Of a stretch of DNA of 64,000 bases, positions 30,230 through 40,450 are shown one piece after another. The translations under genes and the position numbers were made by a program. A model generated the notes under the pieces. That model was not told the DNA's origin and did no database searches. It saw nothing but the letters and a program-made list of their open reading frames with translations. Within the stretch, counting starts at the first letter, position 1, and the number at the start of each line of letters is the position of its first letter. Where the stretch lies: NCBI GenBank assembly GCA_947177395.1, contig CAMWUI010000003.1:1-64000 (forward strand), written 5' to 3'. Source of the DNA: an uncultured Paraprevotella sp. (GTDB taxonomy: Bacteria; Bacteroidota; Bacteroidia; Bacteroidales; Bacteroidaceae).

Positions 30230-31570
30230 ATGAACATAAGAGCATATCTTACAATAGCTGCCACCTTGGGCGCTTTTGTGCTGAACGCACAGACTATCCG
30301 CATTCAGGGACGTTATCCGGCCGGCAATGTCGGGGAGTTGGCCTTACATATCCGCCCGCTGGACGGTACGCCTTCCTCTGACGGAGTAGAACTGAAAGCT
30401 GCCGGCAAAACATTCGAAGGCGAGACACCAGCGTCTTCAAACGGTTTTTACCAATTGTACGGACGCAACGGAAACGTACAACTGCTGATGCCGGTCTACT
30501 CCTCAAAGACAAACGGTTCGCAGACACTTACCCTGCAATTGGAGCAAGGCTGTCCCATGATAACGGATGCCGGAGATGACAACAAAGCACTGTCCGCTTT
30601 CAATAAGAAACTGTGGATCAACGACCGCTTCTTCTGGACGCAGGGAAAAACCTTGAAGTCCGGAGAATTATTGCCTTTCCTGCGTTCTTATCAGGAAGCT
30701 GCGGACTCCCTCACGCGAGTATATACTTGCTCCGAGCCGGTGGTACAATATCTTCGTCTGTGGGCTTATACCTCGGCTTGTAACAACTATGAATCCATCC
30801 CGAGAGCTGTAGGCATCACACACGACAAACTGGACTTTACCTCGAAGGATTTGTGCGAAGACCCGTTGCAGATATTGGACACTCCCTTGGCCGCCTGTTT
30901 TCCTTCCGCCGCTTATATGATTTCCCAGATGCTTCCGGCCGGACGCATGAACGAGCAACTGGCCGCCCTACATGCCCATATCTCTGACGAAAACATGAGA
31001 AAGAATGTTGGCGATATAATTGCGTCCAATTTTATACGCCGTTTCAACTATGGCAACGATTTCGAAGAAGGCTTGGCTGAATTGAAGGAAGCGGTCAGCA
31101 AGTATGGCATAGACGGCAAACTGGCCGAAGAATTTGTCCGGCGCAGATCCTCTGTCAAAGGTTCTCCGTTCCCGTCCGATATAACGTTGGTAGATGCAGA
31201 CGGCAAGAAAATGGATATATCCGCATTCAAAGGCTCGTATGTCTATATCGACCTGTGGGCTTCCTGGTGCGGTCCCTGTTGCAAAGAGGTACCGTTCCTG
31301 CAACAGCTGGAGAAAGACCTGCAAAACGATCAGGTAAAGTTTGTGTCCATCTCCCTGGACCGCGATGAAAAGGCCTGGAAAAGCAAAATGAAGGCCTTGA
31401 ACATGCATGGAAACCAGTGGCATGACCCAAACGACGCTCTAGGACGTGCATTAAATGTACAAGGCATTCCCCGTTTTCTTGTTTATGACAAGGAAGGACG
31501 CCTGTATAACGCCAACGCTCCGCGCCCGAGCCATCCGGACACCCGCGAGTATCTGGAGAATCTGAAATAA
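30230..31570 (+). CDS. TlpA/AhpC-TSA-like thioredoxin-fold protein
   Basis: 'YIDLWASWCGPCCKEVPFLQQLEKDL' and 'GIPRFLVYDKEGRL'. Confidence 0.88.
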   Translation: MNIRAYLTIAATLGAFVLNAQTIRIQGRYPAGNVGELALHIRPLDGTPSSDGVELKAAGKTFEGETPASSNGFYQLYGRNGNVQLLMPVYSSKTNGSQTLTLQLEQGCPMITDAGDDNKALSAFNKKLWINDRFFWTQGKTLKSGELLPFLRSYQEAADSLTRVYTCSEPVVQYLRLWAYTSACNNYESIPRAVGITHDKLDFTSKDLCEDPLQILDTPLAACFPSAAYMISQMLPAGRMNEQLAALHAHISDENMRKNVGDIIASNFIRRFNYGNDFEEGLAELKEAVSKYGIDGKLAEEFVRRRSSVKGSPFPSDITLVDADGKKMDISAFKGSYVYIDLWASWCGPCCKEVPFLQQLEKDLQNDQVKFVSISLDRDEKAWKSKMKALNMHGNQWHDPNDALGRALNVQGIPRFLVYDKEGRLYNANAPRPSHPDTREYLENLK

Positions 31571-31611
31571 TCAACAGGAAAAACAAAAAGCTGTTCGACC
31601 GGATAAACGAG

Positions 31612-32430
31612 TCAGTTTATCCGGTCGAACGCGTTATTCCGCGAAACGCTGTAAAAACGCCGGATACAGAAGAAAATAACAACGAACAGCAGCAGGGACA
31701 ACGACAGGACCGCTGCCGTCGGCCACGGACCGCCCAACATGTCGGTCAACGATACGGACACGTCATCTTCTGCCCTCCAGGCCGTAAGAACGCCTATCAG
31801 GTTATTGGCCGCATGAGCGAACCATCCCGGCCACAGGCTACGGCTATGCAAGTATAGATAGCCGAGCATCAGCCCCAGCAGGAAGGCAACGGGTATCTGG
31901 GCTGGATTGCCGTGAAAAACGGCAAACAACAGGGCGGAAAACACCATCGCACCACCTCCGGAACATCCGGACCGGAGCATTGTCCCCAACAGCCCGGCCC
32001 GAAAGACAACTTCTTCCGCCAAGGGAGCAGCCAAAACGATGTTCAACACGCCCCAGGGCGTTCGCATCCATGCAAGAAACTGTTGTTCCAGCGTATTATC
32101 CAACTGCATGGCTTCGGTAAGGAAATTAACCGGCAGAATGGCCGACAGCATCCATGTCACGGCACAGGCATATCCTTTCCACGACCAGTACCCCCAATGC
32201 AAATCGATTGGGCGTACCCATGAAAACAAACCGAAAAAGGCAACCGTCAGCACGGAGGACACCAACAGCCAAAAGGCAGAAACGGAAGGAGGCAGTTCTA
32301 TAAAAGAAGTATCGCCTCCGAACAGGGAAGCCACCCGGATACAACCGAACTGTATGGCAAAGAAAAGCAATATCATCCCCGCCATGCGGACTGTTCCGGA
32401 ACCGAAAGACAATAAGGTTCGAATATTCAT
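31612..32430 (-). CDS. CPBP family intramembrane glutamic endopeptidase
   Basis: 'APLAEEVVFRAGLLG' EE-xxx-R motif and 'ALLFAVFHGNPAQIPVAFLLGLMLGYLY'. Confidence 0.9.
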   Translation of the reverse strand: MNIRTLLSFGSGTVRMAGMILLFFAIQFGCIRVASLFGGDTSFIELPPSVSAFWLLVSSVLTVAFFGLFSWVRPIDLHWGYWSWKGYACAVTWMLSAILPVNFLTEAMQLDNTLEQQFLAWMRTPWGVLNIVLAAPLAEEVVFRAGLLGTMLRSGCSGGGAMVFSALLFAVFHGNPAQIPVAFLLGLMLGYLYLHSRSLWPGWFAHAANNLIGVLTAWRAEDDVSVSLTDMLGGPWPTAAVLSLSLLLFVVIFFCIRRFYSVSRNNAFDRIN

Positions 32431-32467
32431 AACCGGCTTCTACAAAACAAAGACATACCCAGAATCA

Positions 32468-33415
32468 TCAGACGAGTGCCAGCAACTCACGGGCATGTGC
32501 CTCATCCGCGGCCAGTTGCCGTCGCAAAGCCTGCAGACTGTCGAAACGGTGCTCCTCACGCAAACGAGCCACAAACTCCACACACAGACTTCGCCCGTAT
32601 AAATCACCGGTGAAATCGAATATATTCACTTCTATGGTCGGTTGCATCCCGTTATCCAACGTAGGACGGACACCCACGTTAAGCATTCCCCCGTAAGAAA
32701 GCGACTGTACGCCGTCTACCTGTACGCGCACAGCGTATACCCCTCGAGCGGGCACCAGTTTGCATTCGTCATCCACCTGCACATTGGCCGTAGGATATCC
32801 CAGTTTTCTTCCTACCCGGAATCCTCGTACAACCGTACCCGAAAGTGCATAGAAACGGGTAAGGCAATCTGCCGCGCTTTCCACATCTCCTGCGGCAAGC
32901 AATGTACGGACAAGCGAAGAACTCACTGGCCCGCTTTTCCGGTTATACACCTCGGCACGCACGACTTCCAGCCCGATTTTACGTCCATAGGCTTCATAAT
33001 CTTCCAAAGTCGCCGCTCCTCCCCGCCCGAAATGATGGTCATATCCCATCACCAACGTATGCACGTTCAGACGGTCATGCAACACATCACGCATGAATTC
33101 AGCGGCTTCCAGCGATGCCAGTTCGCACGTAAAAGGCAACACCAGCAAATAATCGGCCCCGACAGAGGAAAGCAAGGCACACTTCTCGTCCAACGTAGAA
33201 AGCAAAGACGGACGAAAACCCGGTTGCAACACACTGCGCGGATGAACATCGAACGTTATCAGAAGAGAAGCCAGACCACGAGCCACCGCACAACGCTTCA
33301 CCTGATCGATCAGGCTGCGGTGACCGGCATGTACCCCGTCGAAGAAACCAATTGTGGCCACTGACGGCGGACAAACCGCACGAGGAGGATATGTAATTCG
33401 TTCCATAGGCTTCAA
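32468..33415 (-). CDS. ribF: Bifunctional riboflavin kinase / FAD synthetase
   Basis: 'VATIGFFDGVHAGHRSLI', 'GYDHHFGRGG', 'GRKLGYPTANV', 'MLNVGVRPT'. Confidence 0.94.
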   Translation of the reverse strand: MKPMERITYPPRAVCPPSVATIGFFDGVHAGHRSLIDQVKRCAVARGLASLLITFDVHPRSVLQPGFRPSLLSTLDEKCALLSSVGADYLLVLPFTCELASLEAAEFMRDVLHDRLNVHTLVMGYDHHFGRGGAATLEDYEAYGRKIGLEVVRAEVYNRKSGPVSSSLVRTLLAAGDVESAADCLTRFYALSGTVVRGFRVGRKLGYPTANVQVDDECKLVPARGVYAVRVQVDGVQSLSYGGMLNVGVRPTLDNGMQPTIEVNIFDFTGDLYGRSLCVEFVARLREEHRFDSLQALRRQLAADEAHARELLALV

Positions 33416-34056
33416 CAGATGAAAAGCGGCATCCAGTCGTCTGCTTCCCTTGGAACATACGTATGCATTCCAACTTTCCGCGCCGCCTCACAATTCACAT
33501 TCGAATCGTCAATATACAAGGTTTCATCGGGATTAATTCCCGCACGGGAAAGCATTTCAGAGAAAATCCGCGAAGAAGGCTTCGTCATGCGCATCTGATA
33601 AGAAAGGAATATCTGTTCAAAGATTGCTCCAGGACTATCATCTCTTTGCCCGAAAAGCGAATCCACCGAATAATTCCAATGGATTTCGTTCGTATTGCTG
33701 AGCATAAAGAGACGGTAGTGCTGCCGCAGACGTTTCAAAGCCTCTATGCGCCGTTGAGGAATGCGCACCAGCATCCTGTTCCAGGCACGGCATATATTCC
33801 CGTCTGTCAATGCATCCGGAATATTCCTCCCCGGCGCACAGGCCACTACCGCCTCCCTGAGTTCTCCGCAAAACATCCTTGTGTCCGTCTCACCCAATTC
33901 CAACCGCTCAAACGGACCAGCTTGTGCATAACGGCCGACATAGGCCTCGACATCTACCCCCAACTCCCGGAAAGCGTCCAGCACCCGCTGTTTGTCCAAA
34001 TCGACAATGACACCTCCGAAATCAAATACTATATTTTTTAGCTTCCGATTCATCAT
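33412..34056 (-). CDS. HAD-superfamily hydrolase
   Basis: 'IVFDFGGVIVDLD', 'FMLSNTNEIHW', 'TLYIDDSNVNCEAARKVGMHTYV'; start moved from 34251 to the Met before the HAD motif. Confidence 0.88.
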   Translation of the reverse strand: MMNRKLKNIVFDFGGVIVDLDKQRVLDAFRELGVDVEAYVGRYAQAGPFERLELGETDTRMFCGELREAVVACAPGRNIPDALTDGNICRAWNRMLVRIPQRRIEALKRLRQHYRLFMLSNTNEIHWNYSVDSLFGQRDDSPGAIFEQIFLSYQMRMTKPSSRIFSEMLSRAGINPDETLYIDDSNVNCEAARKVGMHTYVPREADDWMPLFIC

Positions 34057-34058
34057 GC

Positions 34059-36671
34059 TCAATTCCGTATTAAAATCCGCGCGATCCACCGTTGCAGTTC
34101 GCCTATCCATAATACACACGAAGAAGAAATAATTATTATTCCCCATTCCATCGTAGAAAGCGGTTCCGTACGGAACATGTCTCCGCCGAAACGGACTATA
34201 AGCCATTGCCCAAAAACAATGAGCAGCAAGACAATCCCGAGCCCGTAACAACCGCGCATACCGCGAAACGCCGATACAGAAGTGGCAAATGCCTTTGCAT
34301 TGAATAGATTCCAGAACTGCAACAGCACAAAGAAAGTAAAGAAGAGGGTCAATTCATGCACTGTAGTCCGGCCGTCACGGGCAAAACAATACATCAGCGC
34401 CAACAATATCGCAACGAAAACAAGACCGTAACCTAAAATATGGTACCACATGGCAGGCGTAACAATAGACCGGGCAAGAGACCGGGGACGCTCTTTCATC
34501 ACAGCCGGTTCTGCGGGCAGAGACGCCAGTGCCAAAGCGGCAAACGTATCCATAATAATGTTCACCCACAGCATCTGTGTCACCGTCAGCGGAAGTTCCG
34601 TACCAATAAACGCACCGGTCAACACAAGAAGCAGAGCTGTAAAGTTAATCGTGAGCTGAAACAGAATGAAACGCTGTATATTCTTATATAATGAACGGCC
34701 CCACATGACTGCCGTCACGATACTGCGGAAAGAATCATCGAGCAAAGTAATGTCACTGGCTTCTTTTGCCACTGACGTACCGGAACCCATCGAAACTCCC
34801 ACATGGGCAAAGTTAAGAGCCGGTGCATCGTTGGTTCCGTCGCCGGTAACGGCCACCACTTCTCCCGACTGCTGCAACAGTTTTACCAGCCTCTGCTTGT
34901 CCAACGGGCGGGCGCGGCTCATCAACTTTAACGCCTGGATGCGCTCCAGCGCCTCTTCATCGGTCAATGCGGCAAAATCCGCACCTTTCATGCTATGTTT
35001 CCCTTCTTCGTCCGCCTCTGTCCACAAACCGATCTGCCGGGCAATCTGTACTGCCGTAGCCTCACTGTCACCTGTAACCATTTTGATTTTCACCCCGGCT
35101 ACCATACAATCAGCCACCGCCTGCGGCACTTCCTTCCGCACCGGATCACTGATAGCGATCATTCCCAACAGCGTAAATCCTCCCGTTGTCGCCGCTATCT
35201 TATAACCGTTTCCTTCAGCAACCGGCTTATATGCCACTGCCAGCGTACGTTGCGCACAGCTCTGCCACTCAGCCAGTTGCCTGTCAAATGTGCGACGCGC
35301 CTCATCATCAAGCACGCAATGCCCCAATACAAACTCTGGAGCTCCTTTCATATACAGAACCTCCATCCCCAGTGACTGAGAACGGACCATCGTAACCATA
35401 TACTTGCGCTCAGAGGAAAACGGAATCCGGTATATCACAGGCATAGCCTTGCGTAGCGCTTCATAATCCATATCCTGACGCTGCAACCACAGCAACAGGG
35501 CAACTTCCGTAGGATTGCCTAATCCCGCACTACGGTCTTCGTTGAGAAAAGCCGTCGTATTGCAAGCCAATGCCTCAGCAAGCACCTCCGCCCGTCCATC
35601 CACTTGCACCATATCGGTCACCACCATCCGGTTCTGCGTCAGTGTGCCGGTCTTGTCCGTACAGACAACTGTAACTGCCCCCATCGTCTCACAGGCATGC
35701 ATCTTGCGCACCAGATTGTTTGTTTTAAGCATGCGACGCATATTCAACGCCAAACTCAGCGTGACCGCCATTGGCAATCCCTCCGGCACGGCCATCACAA
35801 TCAGTGTCACGGCCATCATGAAATTATCAAGCAACAATTTGAACACATGCACGTAAGCCTGCATATCCCAGACCGATACGTCAGCACGGAAATCCAGCCA
35901 TCCCCGAAACGTGAATATCAGAAAAGCCAGCACTGCCACTGTATATCCCACCTTATTGATTAAAGAAGCCAGATGATCAAGCTGCATATTCAAAGGAGTC
36001 CTGCCTCCCGTAACGACCATAGCTTCCCGAGCTACCTGTCCGATTTCCGTAGCATCCCCCACAGCTGTCACCCGAATACGGGCATTCCCCTCCATTAAGG
36101 TTGTACCCCGCATCAGGCAATTGGTGGGGTAAGGTGCGTGTTCATCAAAATCTTCCGGAACGGTGCTCTTTTTCACCGCAGACTCCCCCGTCAGATTCGA
36201 CTCATTAACCAGCAGACTCTCGGCCTGCAGCAAGGAGCCATCTGCCGGCACTTCGTCTCCCGCCTCTAACAAAAGGACATCTCCCACGACCACATCGCGA
36301 CGGGCGATTTCCGTCACTGCTCCCGAACGCAAGGCACGCACAGGATATTCGCCACCCAATGTATTGAGTAGGTCAAACTTACGGGCCGCGTCATATTCAA
36401 AGTAAAAACCGATACCTGTAGCCAGAAATACGGCACACACAATGCCTATAGTCTCTATAAAATCGTTTTCCACAAATGCCACGGCAAAAGACAACACAGC
36501 CGCTACCAACAGGATACGAACCACTGGATCCCGGAATTTCTCAAGATACAACAGCCACAAAGACGGACGCTTAGGTGGAGTCAGCTCGTTACCCCCGTAT
36601 TGCGCCCGACTCTCTTCCACTTGTTGTGATGTCAATCCCGCCATTTGGCCAGCATCGTCCGGCATAACCAT
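34059..36671 (-). CDS. Calcium-translocating P-type ATPase (PMCA-like)
   Basis: 'VCTDKTGTLTQNRM', 'AVTGDGTNDAPALNFAHVGVSMG', 'MAVPEGLPMAVTLSLA'. Confidence 0.93.
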   Translation of the reverse strand: MVMPDDAGQMAGLTSQQVEESRAQYGGNELTPPKRPSLWLLYLEKFRDPVVRILLVAAVLSFAVAFVENDFIETIGIVCAVFLATGIGFYFEYDAARKFDLLNTLGGEYPVRALRSGAVTEIARRDVVVGDVLLLEAGDEVPADGSLLQAESLLVNESNLTGESAVKKSTVPEDFDEHAPYPTNCLMRGTTLMEGNARIRVTAVGDATEIGQVAREAMVVTGGRTPLNMQLDHLASLINKVGYTVAVLAFLIFTFRGWLDFRADVSVWDMQAYVHVFKLLLDNFMMAVTLIVMAVPEGLPMAVTLSLALNMRRMLKTNNLVRKMHACETMGAVTVVCTDKTGTLTQNRMVVTDMVQVDGRAEVLAEALACNTTAFLNEDRSAGLGNPTEVALLLWLQRQDMDYEALRKAMPVIYRIPFSSERKYMVTMVRSQSLGMEVLYMKGAPEFVLGHCVLDDEARRTFDRQLAEWQSCAQRTLAVAYKPVAEGNGYKIAATTGGFTLLGMIAISDPVRKEVPQAVADCMVAGVKIKMVTGDSEATAVQIARQIGLWTEADEEGKHSMKGADFAALTDEEALERIQALKLMSRARPLDKQRLVKLLQQSGEVVAVTGDGTNDAPALNFAHVGVSMGSGTSVAKEASDITLLDDSFRSIVTAVMWGRSLYKNIQRFILFQLTINFTALLLVLTGAFIGTELPLTVTQMLWVNIIMDTFAALALASLPAEPAVMKERPRSLARSIVTPAMWYHILGYGLVFVAILLALMYCFARDGRTTVHELTLFFTFFVLLQFWNLFNAKAFATSVSAFRGMRGCYGLGIVLLLIVFGQWLIVRFGGDMFRTEPLSTMEWGIIIISSSCVLWIGELQRWIARILIRN

Positions 36672-36818
36672 CTCCACGCAGATTATAAAGAATCGATATG
36701 CAAAAATAAATATAAGCCGACTACAGGCCAAATTTAGTAACTATTATTTGCATATTCCAAAAGAAACCTCTAATTTTGCACTCGAATAAAGGAAGAAAAG
36801 AGTTTCTTACCTCATTCA

Positions 36819-36892
36819 GGACTTGTAGCTCAGTTGGTTAGAGCAACAGACTCATAATCTGGAGGTCCCAGGTTCAAGCCCTGGCTGGTCCA
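36819..36892 (+). tRNA. tRNA with CAT anticodon (Met-type; Ile2 not excluded)
   Basis: GGACTTGTAGCTCAGTTGGTTAGAGC...CTCATAA anticodon loop...GGTTCAAGCC...CTGGTCCA; cloverleaf arms readable. Confidence 0.93.
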
Positions 36893-36896
36893 CACT

Positions 36897-36938
36897 GAAA
36901 ATCAGCAACTTAGAAGAAATTCAAGTTACTGATTTTTC
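36897..36938 (+). terminator. Stem-loop plus T-tract directly downstream of the tRNA
   Basis: AATCAGCAACTTAGAA / TTCAAGTTACTGATT stem followed by TTTTT. Confidence 0.65.
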
Positions 36939-36943
36939 GTTTC

Positions 36944-37083
36944 GGGAAAACAATGGGAAAACACAGCGATTTTGAAAACTCCTTGATTTTTTGGTAAACT
37001 TGGCATCATATCAGCCTAAGTAAGACATGTAAATAAGGTTTCTCGGAGTATCAAAATCTCGGTGGGAAAACAGTTGGGAAAAC
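36944..37083. repeat. Two pairs of GGGAAAAC direct repeats at the left end of the island
   Basis: GGGAAAAC at 36944, 36955, 37064 and 37076 (11- and 12-bp phasing). Confidence 0.75.
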
Positions 37084-37500
37084 AAAAATAAGACCACCTT
37101 TCCCTATCAAGCAGACATAATCACTTGTACATTGAGGTGTTTCCTAAAACGGATATACCTCTATTATAATCCTTCGTTAGATAGGATAAAGTTCGAACCG
37201 CATGACTCACCTTTGAGTTTTGCGGCTCTTTTTGTATGCCTCTTTATCAAGAACGCTTGTTCGCCCCTATTTTTCAGCCTTTTACCTTACCCAATCCTTA
37301 AATTGTGTTTCAAAACCATACAAATTAAACTTACCCAATTTTTGGCGTATAGCACTCATAATTCCTTCATGGATTAAACAGACTACCTTTGCCTTCGAAT
37401 TCCAAATCACGGGAGTTCAAAGATGGTTCATGAACCGAAAAAGAATGTTTAATCGGAACGTCAGGAAGTACAACTGGCAGACCACAAAAAATTAGGTTTT

Positions 37501-37824
37501 ATGACAAAATTAATAACAATAGAGCAATTGCTGGAGAAGCCCATCTGCATGATGTCGGGACAAGAATTCGTCCTGCTACTCCAGAATGCTGAAAAGCAAA
37601 CGGCAAAGGTACCTGCCGAGGTGGTGCCAGAGAAACATTATGAATATGGTATAGCAGGAATCGCCAAAATCTTCGGATGTAGCATCCCTACCGCAAATCG
37701 CATCAAAAAGAGCGGTGTCATTGATGCTGCCATCACTCAGGTGAACCGAAAGATTACCGTTGATTCCGAACTGGCCCTGAGCCTTGCCAAGGAGGCTGGT
37801 ACTACCATATCTATTAAGAAATAG
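37501..37824 (+). CDS. DUF3853-like helix-turn-helix protein
   Basis: 107 aa; 'GIAGIAKIFGCSIPTANRIKKSGVIDAAITQVNRKITVDSELALSLAKE' HTH/excisionase-like. Confidence 0.7.
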   Translation: MTKLITIEQLLEKPICMMSGQEFVLLLQNAEKQTAKVPAEVVPEKHYEYGIAGIAKIFGCSIPTANRIKKSGVIDAAITQVNRKITVDSELALSLAKEAGTTISIKK

Positions 37825-37825
37825 T

Positions 37826-39226
37826 ATGGAAAACGATTGGAAAAACAGCCTATCGTTTGATGACAAGGGTAATCTGACGAAGAGTATCAGCAACTACAGG
37901 GCCATCTTCACTCACGATGAGAACCTGAGCCAGATTCGTTTCGACACCTTCTGTCAGGACGACATCTCCTTCTCTCCATTGTTCCTCAATGTCAACGGCA
38001 ACAAGGTGGATGAGGAGTCGGTAGGAAAAATCCAGGACTATCTGGAGCAGACCTACCAACTCCGCCTGACCCAGAACAAGGTGTTTGAGTTGCTGAAGAC
38101 AACAGCTTCAGAGCGCAGCTATAATCCCGTCCAGAAATTTATCCGCAAGGAGGAGTGGGATGGTGTGCCGCGTATCGAAACTGCCATCATCGACTACCTT
38201 GGTGCCGAAGACACTCCCCTTGTCAGAGAGCAGACTAAGTTGTGGTTTGTGGCTGCCGTGGTTCGTGCCTTCGAGCCTGGATGCAAGTTCGACAACGTGC
38301 TTACTCTGCCCGGGTCACAGGGAATAGAAAAGAGCACGTTCTTCAAGACCATTGGCGACAAATGGTTCAATGACTCTTTCTCCTTCGCAAGTGGAGACAA
38401 GGAGAAGGTGGAGACCATCACCAACGGATGGATTATTGAGATAAGCGAACTCAACGGCATGAAGAGGGCCAATGATGCAGAGGCGGCAAAGGCATTCCTA
38501 AGCCGCAGAAGCGATTCTATGCGACCCGCCTACGGGCGTAAAGTGGTTGAGTTTCTGCGGCACAATGTCTTTGCTGCCACCACCAACGAGACCAATTTCC
38601 TTCAGGGTGACAACGGGAACCGCCGCTGGTGGATTGTCACAGTAAATGGCAATGGGCATGTCTCTACATGGCTACCCCAATTGCAGTCTGTGGTGAACCA
38701 GTTGTGGGCAGAGGCTTACACCTATTATAAGATGGGTGTCAAACTCTATCTCAGCCCCGAACTGGAAGCAGAGGCAAATGCCGTGCAGCTGAACCATTCA
38801 AGCATCCACAATGATCCCATCCTAGATGACATCCGTCTCTATCTGGAACGCATGGTGCCAAGAGCCTATTCCACTTGGAGCATCCCGATGCGTACTGCCT
38901 ATCAGAAAGGAGCATACACGGAATCTACACCCGACAGCAAGCCTGAGGTGCTGCTCAACATGGTTTGTCCCCGACAGATCATAGAAGAGTTGCCCAACGA
39001 CTTGGTGCGCCGAAATCCTGCAAAGTACACCGCACAGTACATCAACCGATTGATGTCTCTGGTAGATGGGTGGGAACGGAGCGAGCAAGAAAAGGTCAAG
39101 GGTCTGCACCCAGCCTATTGCGACAAGACGGGACGGGCAAAGCACCCTTGGGTGAGGATTGGTAATGCTACGCAAGGTTCAATAGAAGGGAAAGAAGAAA
39201 GCATAGAGCCCGAACTTCCATTCTGA
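37826..39226 (+). CDS. VapE-like (virulence-associated E) ATPase
   Basis: 'LTLPGSQGIEKSTFFKTIGDKWFNDSFSF', 'EISELNGMKRANDAEAAKAFLSRRSDSMRPAYGR', 'FAATTNETNFLQGDNGNRRWWIV'. Confidence 0.88.
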   Translation: MENDWKNSLSFDDKGNLTKSISNYRAIFTHDENLSQIRFDTFCQDDISFSPLFLNVNGNKVDEESVGKIQDYLEQTYQLRLTQNKVFELLKTTASERSYNPVQKFIRKEEWDGVPRIETAIIDYLGAEDTPLVREQTKLWFVAAVVRAFEPGCKFDNVLTLPGSQGIEKSTFFKTIGDKWFNDSFSFASGDKEKVETITNGWIIEISELNGMKRANDAEAAKAFLSRRSDSMRPAYGRKVVEFLRHNVFAATTNETNFLQGDNGNRRWWIVTVNGNGHVSTWLPQLQSVVNQLWAEAYTYYKMGVKLYLSPELEAEANAVQLNHSSIHNDPILDDIRLYLERMVPRAYSTWSIPMRTAYQKGAYTESTPDSKPEVLLNMVCPRQIIEELPNDLVRRNPAKYTAQYINRLMSLVDGWERSEQEKVKGLHPAYCDKTGRAKHPWVRIGNATQGSIEGKEESIEPELPF

Positions 39227-39484
39227 CTTCATAGCATACTACTGTCCCTTGTCCCTTTGTCCCAATAATTTTATCAACAAAGAAAAAATAAGATGCTTAG
39301 AAAGAAACAAGAAGTGTTTTCCCAACCGAGGGACAACTTGGGACAAGCCCCAAGCACTCCCCACCTTTGGATTGCCGCTCGCTCCAACTGTCTGTTGGCT
39401 GATTCCACAGATTATAATGCTGGCGGAAAGACAACAAACATTCCTCTTTTCAAAGCAATGTCAAATTTTAAAATCTGAAAAACA

Positions 39485-40207
39485 ATGAATAACAATTCCA
39501 TTTCACTACCTTTTACCAAGGTAAACCTTACTCTCACTTCCGAGGCGATAGACTTCCTCTCCGAGACAACAAACGGCACAAGCCACTTTGCCATTCTCGG
39601 ACAACTGATAAAAGACACGTCCGTTACACCCAATTCCACCTCCAAGCGCGGCAATGTTATCACGCTTGGCGTGGGCCAGGTGGAGTGTTCCATCCATTCC
39701 TGCTGCGCTCGTTTTGGCATCGGGCGCAAGAAGTTCGAGGGCATCATGCGCCAGATGGAGCAACACGGTATCATCCGTATGCACCGCTCGCGTCTGGTTA
39801 CTATTGCCGACATGACCTGTATAACTTCATGGCTCTTGCCTGATGGCAAAACCATGACTAACGGCACTGATGGTGATCCGGCAGACCATCCCAATGGACA
39901 GCCAGACAACCACAATGCCACGACCCATGACAACAGTCATGCACATGAAGGTAAAGCGGATGCCACTTCCGACCTCGACAGTCAGAGTCCTGCGGACACA
40001 AACCGCTCTTCGGCTCCAGAGGCAACCGCAGGTGTTTCACCGATAGCACCTTCTAATCCTATCGGCGCATCCTGTGACAACACTCCAGACCACTCCGTGA
40101 ACCGAGACTATGCCGTAATCATGGCTTCTGATTTCTTCGCTGACCTGGAGTATGGTGAATCTTTGAAACCACATACCGATAACAAGTATCTGGTTCCGAA
40201 TGATTGA
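39485..40207 (+). CDS. Winged-helix-like hypothetical protein of mobilization modules
   Basis: 240 aa; 'CARFGIGRKKFEGIMRQMEQHGIIRMHRSRLVTIADMTCI', low-complexity Asn/His-rich C-terminal part. Confidence 0.6.
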   Translation: MNNNSISLPFTKVNLTLTSEAIDFLSETTNGTSHFAILGQLIKDTSVTPNSTSKRGNVITLGVGQVECSIHSCCARFGIGRKKFEGIMRQMEQHGIIRMHRSRLVTIADMTCITSWLLPDGKTMTNGTDGDPADHPNGQPDNHNATTHDNSHAHEGKADATSDLDSQSPADTNRSSAPEATAGVSPIAPSNPIGASCDNTPDHSVNRDYAVIMASDFFADLEYGESLKPHTDNKYLVPND

Positions 40208-40232
40208 GACGTTTTTTAAGGAAGCAAGTTTG

Positions 40233-40281
40233 TGTTTTTGGTCGCCAAAAACCACGTCAGCCACTATACGCCCACGTATAG
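40233..40281. other. Candidate oriT: two perfect inverted repeats upstream of the mob genes
   Basis: GTTTTTGG-TCG-CCAAAAAC (40233-40251) and CTATACG-CCCA-CGTATAG (40264-40281). Confidence 0.45.
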
Positions 40282-40450
40282 CCGCTTTCTTTGATGCAAC
40301 GGGCTTTGCCCTGCATGGTGTCAGGTACACTGATGCTGCTTCGCACACCACCGAGCCAGGCCGTAAACTTGCTATCCTTAAAAACGCCTTCTTTCCCTAC
40401 CTTTATATATAGGTATCATTAGATTGTAGAAAAATTAAAACGGATTGTAT

